Source: Bacilli bacterium
GTDB lineage: Bacteria; Bacillota_I; Bacilli_A; RFN20; CAG-826
Direction of reading: 5' to 3'
DNA length: 64,000 nt
Assembly: GCA_024408505.1 (NCBI GenBank)
Contig: JAKSUZ010000006.1
Coordinates: forward strand, 1 to 64,000
Positions 1 to 9,300 of the stretch are shown in pieces. A model generated the notes under the pieces. It saw only the letters and a program-made list of their open reading frames with translations, had not been told where the DNA came from and did no database searches. A program made the translations under genes and the position numbers. How positions within the stretch are numbered: the stretch's first letter is position 1; the number at the start of each line of letters is the position of its first letter.

Positions 1-340
1 AAGTTGATGGTGTTATCGATGTGACGGTTCAAACTATTCAAGTTAATGGTAATAATGAACTTGTTGCCTATGTTGCGACTAAAGACAAAGCCATTAAAGA
101 TAAAGTTATTAAATATGTCGCGAGCCATAAGCCCGCTTATATGGTTCCTAGCCACGTGATGGTTTTAGATAAGATTCCGCTTAACGTTAATGGCAAAGTT
201 GATAAACGTGCGTTACCGAAAGTAGATGTCAGTAGTAAGAAAGTTAGCTATGTTGCTCCAACTAATGATGTTGAAAAGACTATTTGTGATGCCTTCGCGA
301 AAGTCTTTAATTTAAAACAAGTTGGTGTGAATGATGATTT
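1..340 (+). repeat. NRPS internal repeat copy, identical to 4177-4516
   Basis: Read base by base, 1-340 matches 4177-4516 exactly (constant offset 4176). It covers the end of an adenylation domain, the linker and the start of the carrier domain. Identity stops at the carrier Ser motif, where the first copy continues as DDFNLLGGDS and the second as DDFLSLGGDS. Confidence 0.9.
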
Positions 341-3300
341 TAATTTACTTGGTGGTGACTCCATAAAAGCTATTCGTTTAGTAAGTGTTTTAAATAGTCA
401 ACATTTAATAGTCGAAGCGAACCAAATTCTTTCTTTGCGTACTCCGAAAGCTATTAGTAGCGCAATTAGCCAGAAAGAAATGAAAATTTATGATCCGGTT
501 GTAGGAGAAATCGGTTTATCGCCAATTCAAGAATACTTCTTTAATAGCGTTACTGATAAGGATAATTACAAACAATTTTACGTTGTTGAGGCCGCTGAGC
601 CACTTGACTTAGATCGCTTGCAAAAGGCATTCAATCAATTAACTAATCTTCAAGATCAGCTGCGTGCAAGTTACGTTAATCATCAACAAATTATCCGTCC
701 GCTTAATACGGTTGTAAGTAAAATTACAGCAATAACGACTAAAGAAAATATTCAAAAAGCAATTATTCATGAAATCGATAAGTCAATTGCTTCACTTAGC
801 TTAAAAAATAACCATCTTATTGATATTAAATTAATTAATAATCGCTATCTTGTTTTGACTATTCACCATTTAATTATTGACGGTGTTTCGTGGTCAATCT
901 TACTCGATAATCTTACTTTATTATACGAAGGAAAAGAATTTACGCGTCCTTATCCTTATTCTTCCTTTATTAAAGACATTAGAAAGTATAGTAGTGGTAT
1001 TTCTCAAAGCACAATTGAAAAATATCAATCGATTAATGATTTAGTAGATGAAGAAGCTATTAAAGGAAGTCCAATCGCGATTGCTGACCATTTTAAATCT
1101 TCGTTTGTCTCCAATAATCCGTATGAATTGTCGGAAAATGATTATCTTTTATTGGCAATCGCTCGCGCCTATAAGAAAACGTATGGTCGTGATATTATCT
1201 GTGGAATGGAATCGCATGGCCGAGATGAAACGTTAACAGATGTTAATCAAACGATTGGCTGGTGTACCGCAATTTATCCGTCATTATTTGAAGTATCTAC
1301 AAAGAATTCTCATTTTGATTTAATTAATGATTTATGTGCGATTAAAAAGGCAACAGTAAATAACGCACACTTAGGGATTGATTATTTAGTTTCGTGTTAC
1401 TATTTAAAACAACTTAAATTTAAACATTCACCAGTTACCTTTAATTTCTTAAGCGACGAATTTTCTTATAACAATCATTTATTTAGAACATTATCACTAG
1501 ATAATGATAAAGAAATTGCGCAGCGAATGAATGTAGCGGAAACCATTTATGGCTTGACGCTTAATATTAGCAAATCGCATAATGAATATATTATTACGGG
1601 CACTTGTCCTAAGCACACATACTTAAGCGACAAATATCAATCCTTTATCGCTAATCTTAAATTAGAAGCAAAAAATATTGCAACAGCTTTAAATAGTAAA
1701 ACTTATGTATATCCACTTTATGAAGAGCCTCTTGGCGTTTATCTTGATGAGAAGGTTAATAATAAAGGAACATCGTATTCGTGCTTTGGCTATGTAAAAT
1801 TTGAACAAAAAATATCACTTGATACGGCTAAAGCAAAAATCTCTCAACTTCTTGACTTCCATCCGGTTTTAAAAACACGAATTCTTGATGTTAATGGCCT
1901 ACCTTATGGTTTAACTGATGGCGAAGTGGGAATTAATGTTCTTAATAAAAACTTTGCCGAAATCGATTTAAATGATTTAGTGTTGCCGTTCAATTTTGCT
2001 AAATCGTTATCTCGTTTCTTCATTATCCAATCGAAAAATAATACTTATCTCGCTTATGATATGCATCATATGATAAGCGATGCTTCCTCACGCTTCTTAA
2101 TTAATAAAGAATTAACAGGCGAAATTACTAAAAAGATTGATTTGGGCTTTATGAAAAAAGCTTATGCAAACTTAAAACGTGATTATCAAGATTTATTAAA
2201 ATTAGCAAAAGAATTCTACGAAAGAGACTTTGTTGATAGCGGGAATATTATTGAATTAATTGATGACATAAATAATGATTATGGTGGTCTTGCAAGCGTT
2301 TATCTTGGTGATATTAAGGAAAAACTGATCGCATTAGCGAATCGTCTTTCAATTACACCAAATAATATATTAACAAGCGCTTTTGCTTATACTCTATCTC
2401 GATTTATCAATAATGATAAAGTCTATTTCACTTTTACAAATCATGGTCGTGATTTAGATGGTTTAGATGCCGCGCTTGGTATGTATGTCAAAACTATTCC
2501 AATTGTTTTGAATACAAATAATAAATCAGTGGATGATTATCTAAAAGGATCTTCAAAGCACATTTTAGATGCAATGAAGCATAGCGTTTTCCCATTCCGC
2601 TTAGTTGCAAGTGAATATCACCTTAAGAAAAATGTTTCGTTTGAATATAATACGAATCTAAATGATGTGACTGGTGTCAGTGAATCGATTTATTATAAAC
2701 CAGATAAAGAAAAGCACATTTCTCATGTATCGCATTTATTAGGCGTTATCAATGATTATCAAAATGGTTATGTATTAAGCATCGAGCATTCTAGTAGATA
2801 CACAAAAAATACCATAATTCGTTTCCTAAAAACATATCAAAAAATTATTATTGGCTTATTAAATAATAAAGAATTAAAGGACATCAACTACACTCTTGAT
2901 GAAGATCTTAGTGTCTTTAATAAAATTAATGCGACTTCAACTAAACTTGTTTATCACGATATTTTAGAAGCCTTTAATAATTCGCTTAAGAAATACCCAA
3001 ATAACACATTAGTAACTTATCTTGATAATAAATATACCTATAAAGAAGGCGCGAAATGGATTAATAATCTTACTAATAAACTAAATAACATTCCTCAAGG
3101 TAGTAATATAGCTATCTTAACTCATCGTTCTCACTATTATTTATTAACAGCCCTTGCGGTTCTTAATCATGGTTCTACTTATGTTCCAATTGATGATACT
3201 TATCCTGATGAACGAATTAAGTTTATGCTTAAAGATAGTGGGGCGAAATGTGTCTTAGTTACTAGCGAAATGGTTTCTCGCATTAAGACATTGACTGATA

Positions 3301-6300
3301 TCCCGTTTGTTAATGTGAGTGATATTAGGGCAATTGGAGAACTTAAGCCTCTTAAGATAAACACTAACGAAGATAGCGTGGCCATAATTTTATATACCTC
3401 TGGCACAACGGGAACACCTAAGGGTTCTTTAATTACTCGTAGAGCCATTCTTAATCTCGCTGAATGGTATGTTCATGATACGAAATTAACAAATCATGAT
3501 ATTTATTCAATGTATGTATCATATGTTTTTGATATGCATACTTTAGGATTCTATACGCCTTTAATTGTCGGCGCATCGTTAGATATTGTACCGTTCAATG
3601 TTCGCTTAAATCTTAATGATCTTAATAAACATTTTAATAAAGTTGGTGGCACTCATACATATATGACCGCTCAAGTAGGTAAATTATATGCGGAAGGCGG
3701 ATATAAAACACCAATTAAACTTCTTTGTTTTGGCGGTATGAAGCTTGGCGAACTTCACGCGCCTAATTCAATTGGAGCGTTTGAATCATATGGTCCAACT
3801 GAAAACTTAGCGATTACGACTTCAATCTTTGCAAATAAACGAATTCATCATTCATCTATTGGTAACTTCATTCATAACGTTAAAGGATATATCTTAGATC
3901 ATGAACACCGTTTAGTGCCTTATGGCGCGATGGGTGAACTCTACCTATCCGGTTATCAACTCGCGAAAGGATATCTTAATCGAAAGAAAGAAAACGAAGC
4001 GGCTTTCTTTAAAAATCCATTTACTAACGAAAAAGGATACGAAGTCTTATATAAGACAGGTGATATTGTTAGACTCTTACCTGATCATACCTTAGGGATT
4101 ATTGGTCGCGTTGACTCTCAAGTCAAGATTCGGGGTAACCGCGTAGAATTAGGTGAAGTAGAAACATGTATTAAACAAGTTGATGGTGTTATCGATGTGA
4201 CGGTTCAAACTATTCAAGTTAATGGTAATAATGAACTTGTTGCCTATGTTGCGACTAAAGACAAAGCCATTAAAGATAAAGTTATTAAATATGTCGCGAG
4301 CCATAAGCCCGCTTATATGGTTCCTAGCCACGTGATGGTTTTAGATAAGATTCCGCTTAACGTTAATGGCAAAGTTGATAAACGTGCGTTACCGAAAGTA
4401 GATGTCAGTAGTAAGAAAGTTAGCTATGTTGCTCCAACTAATGATGTTGAAAAGACTATTTGTGATGCCTTCGCGAAAGTCTTTAATTTAAAACAAGTTG
4501 GTGTGAATGATGATTTCCTTAGTCTAGGTGGTGATTCACTTACCGCAATTCGTCTATTAGCGTTCTTAAAAGATTATCAATTAACCGCTGCGGATATTAC
4601 TAACTTAAAAACTCCAAGACTCATTAGTGAGAAGATTTCGGGTAGTAAGTCATTAAGTCTTGATTTAAATAAATATAGTCTCGTAACTGGTGCGCCTTTA
4701 AGTGAACAACAACTTAATATTTATCTTGATATTGTAATGAATAAGAAGGTAGATGCCTATCTTATTCCGCTGGTAACAAATTTAGAAAAATATTCATCTA
4801 ATGATGTTATTAAAGCTTTAGATAAAATGTTTGAAATTCACCCTATTCTGAAAGGATATGTTGATAATAAAAATGACACTCCTTTTATTAAAATAGGTAA
4901 AAAACCAAACACGAAAGTTGTCGACAATAACACAAAAATCGATTTAACTAAATTCTTATCGACACCATTTGACATTTATCACGAATTATCTCGTTTCTTA
5001 TATTGCAAAGAGAACAAAACTTTATATGCCGTGTTCCATCATATGATTTTTGATGGTCTATCAACCTTAGTGTTCTCTAATCACCTCTTAGCGATCCTTA
5101 ATAAAAAGGAAGTTGAACCTGATCTTGCTTTCTTAAAAGCCAGTGCCTTTAGTCAAGAAATTAAGAAAACAAATTTATACCAAGAAGCCGAAATATTCTA
5201 TGAAAAAGAATTCGTTGATAGTGAAAAGATTGTGGAGCCTCTCCCGGATATTGGTGAACATCAACCAAGTTATACTTCTTTAAAATTAAAAGTTGATCAA
5301 AAGCGCATTGATAGTTTTATTAAACGACACGAAATTACCAAGAACGTGCTCTTTACTAGTGTCTTTGCCTATACGCTTTCACGCTTTACTAATACCAATG
5401 ATGCTTATTTCACAATGATTGAAAACGGGCGAAGTCGTCTTGATGCGCGTGAGGCGATTGGAATGTTTGTCAATACCTTACCTTTACTTATTGATTGCTC
5501 GAATGATTCAATTGCTAACTTTATTAAGAAGAGTAAAGAAAAGATTTATCAAACCATTAACTATAATTTCTATCCGTTTAGATTATTAAATAATAAATAT
5601 CGAATAAGCGCGAACGTTCTCTTTCAATATCAGCCCGGTGTTAAGCAAACCAAATCGATGAACGATAAGGGATTTATTGGTAAAGATGATTTAGCCAATC
5701 GTAATGATTTTAACGCTGAACTTTCGTTCGTTCTATCTAGTTCTGATACTGATAATTATCTTGATGTGATTGCGGGCAAAAAATACGCATCTTCAACTAT
5801 CAAAAAAATTCTCTTAACCTATGAGCGGATTCTTTGCGAATTTTTGATTAAGGATAATTTAAAAGATATTAATTATACACTTGCTGAAGATATTAAAGTT
5901 ATTGATGGAATCAATTCAACAAGAACCAAGCTTAAATATCACGATATTTTAGAAGCTTTTAACAATTCTTTGAAAAAGCATCCTAACCATATATTAGTAA
6001 GTTATTTTAATGAAAAATATACTTATGCTGAGGGCGCAAAATGGATTAATAAATTAGATGATATCTTTATTAGCAAAAAGATAAAACGCTACTCCCATAT
6101 TGCTGTCTTCCCGCATCGTAGCCACTATTATCAATTAGGAGCATTAGCGGTGGAAAATTATAATTCTGCTTATGTACCAATTGATGAAGCGTACCCAAAC
6201 GACCGTATTAAATTTATGATTACGGATACAGCAGCCAGCGCCATCTTGGTTACTAATCAAACATTAGACCGTGCGAAAGAAATAATTAAAGATTTTAAAG

Positions 6301-9300
6301 TTAAACCATTAATTATCAATATGAGCGAAGTAATAATCACTAACCAAGATAAAGTTAAACCATTAACTGCAAAAATTGATCATCAGGATGTTGCTTGTAT
6401 TCTTTATACTTCTGGTACAACTGGGATTCCAAAAGGAGCGTTAATTCTTCATAAAGGAATTATCAATACCGCACAACGCTATGCTACCCAAGTTGCTAAT
6501 TTATGTGATACGGATAAAGTCACTCTTTATGCCTCAGTTGGTTTTGATGTTCATATGGAAGCTCTCCATTCACCAATTTTTGCCGGCGCTACCTTAGACA
6601 TCACACCTACTAATGTGCGTTTAGATCCAATTGCGTTACTTAAACATTTTGAAACTCACCATGTTACACATGTCCACTTACCGACCTCTTTAACTAAAAT
6701 TTTAATTAATCACGAAATTCCATCTTGTATGAAACAAATGGTTACTGGTGGTGCACCGTTAGGAAAAGTAAATACCAATCTTCCTTGCGATTTTAAAGAT
6801 GTGTATGGACCAACAGAAGCAACAATTAACGTTGCCGCTATTCGCGTGAAGGATAAAATTGATCCGACTAGTGTAGGTAAACCATTAATGAATTCTCGTT
6901 GTTATATCCTTGATAAGGAACATCGCTTAACCCCGTTTGGTGGTGTGGGTGATTTATATCTATGTGGTTACCAAGTATGCAAAGGTTACCTTAATCGCGA
7001 TAAGGAAAATAAAGAAGCGTTCTTTAAGAACCCTTTCACTAATGAAGAGGGCTACGAAAGAATATATCGTTCAGGTGACGTTGCGCGTTATTTACCTGAT
7101 GGAACGATTGCCTACCTTGGTCGGAAAGACTCACAAGTAAAGATTCGTGGTAATCGCGTTGAATTAGGCGAAATTGAAGTTACAATTAGAAAAATTAAAG
7201 AGGTAAAAGATGTTACTGTTCAAGTCATTGTTAATGATGGTAACAAAGAACTTGTCGCGTATGTCGTTTCTTCAAATAAAGATATTAAAAATATCATTAT
7301 TAATTACGTTAGAAATAACCAACCTGAATATATGGTTCCTAGCCACGTGATGGTTTTAGATAAGATTCCGCTTAACGTTAATGGCAAAGTTGATAAACGT
7401 GCGTTACCGAAAGTAGATGTCAGTAGTAAGAAAGTTAGCTATGTTGCTCCAACTAATGATGTTGAAAAGACTATTTGTGATGCCTTCGCGAAAGTCTTTA
7501 ATTTAAAACAAGTTGGTGTGAATGATGATTTCCTTAGTCTAGGTGGTGATTCACTTACCGCAATTCGTCTATTAGCGTTCTTAAAAGATTATCAATTAAC
7601 CGCTGCGGATATTACTAACTTAAAAACTCCAAGACTCATTAGTGAGAAGATTTCGGGTAGTAAGTCATTAAGTCTTGATTTAAATAAATATAGTCTTGTA
7701 ACTGGTGCGCCTTTAAGCGAACAGCAACTTAATATTTATCTTGATATTGTAATGAATAAGAAGGTTGAATCCTATCTTAACCCACTTGTTTTTAAATATG
7801 ATAAATATACATCGAATGATATCAAGAATGCTCTAACTAAATTGTTTAAGTGTCATCCGATTTTAACTGGTTACATTGAAAATGATTCTGATAATAATCC
7901 TTATTTAAAAATCGGCCATACACCTATGATTGAGGTTCTAAAGGATTTAAGGAAAAATGATATTAATAGTTATATCGCTGAGCCTTTTAACATTCATAAA
8001 TCATTATCACGTTTCCTTATTGATGAGAATAGCAAAACTTTATATGCGGTGTTCCATCATATAATTTTTGATGCTTTATCTCGTGCTGTTTTTAGAAATC
8101 ACCTCTTAGCGATCCTTAATAAAAAGGAAGTTGAACCTGATCTTGCTTTCTTAAAAGCCAGTGCCTTTAGTCAAGAAATTAAGAAAACAAATTTATACCA
8201 AGAAGCCGAAATATTCTATGAAAAAGAATTCGTTGATAGTGAAAAGATTGTGGAGCCTCTCCCGGATATTGGTGAACATCAACCAAGTTATACTTCTTTA
8301 AAATTAAAAGTTGATCAAAAGCGCATTGATAGTTTTATTAAACGACACGAAATTACCAAGAACGTGCTCTTTACTAGTGTCTTTGCCTATACGCTTTCAC
8401 GCTTTACTAATACCAATGATGCTTATTTCACAATGATTGAAAACGGGCGAAGTCGTCTTGATGCGCGTGAGGCGATTGGAATGTTTGTCAATACCTTACC
8501 TTTACTTATTGATTGCTCGAATGATTCAATTGCTAACTTTATTAAGAAGAGTAAAGAAAAGATTTATCAAACCATTAACTATAATTTCTATCCGTTTAGA
8601 TTACTTAAGAATAAATATAATTTATCCGCGAATATTGATTTCCAATATCAACCAAATAACTTTAGTAGTCATCTGGATACGAACGCGCATAATTTACTTT
8701 ATCGTGATAACTTAAAGAAACGAACCGATTTAATTAGTGATTTAGCGATTGTTGCTACCGATAACGAAATTAATATTGTTAGTAGCAAAAAATATGCCCA
8801 ATCGACCATTAAAAAGATGTTATCTACCTATGAGCAGATTCTTAACGAGATTTTAGTGAAGAATTCTTTAGCGGATATCAATTATACTCTTAATGAAGAT
8901 CTTAGTGTCTTTAATAAAATTAATGCGACCTCAACTAAACTCGTTTATCACGATATCTTAGAAGCCTTTAATCATTCACTTAAGAAATATCCGAATAATA
9001 CTTTAGTGAGTTACCTCGATACTAAATATACATATTCTGAAGGCGCGAAATGGATTAATAATCTTACTAATAAACTAAATAACGTTCCTAAGAAGAGCAA
9101 TATCGCAATCCTTACTCATAGATCCCACTTCTATCTATTAACGGCCTTAAGCGTTTTAAATCATGGTTCCGCCTATGTTCCAATTGATGATACTTATCCG
9201 GATGAAAGAATTAAGTTCATGCTTAAAGATAGTAATGCGAAAGTAGTGTTAGTCACAGATGAAACCATTAACCGTGTTAAGAAACTTACTAATATTCCTG

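Noticed and set aside
21-23. GTG as the start of the NRPS gene
   Set aside because: The frame is open upstream to base 3, and the same codons occur inside the gene at 4197, so this is internal.
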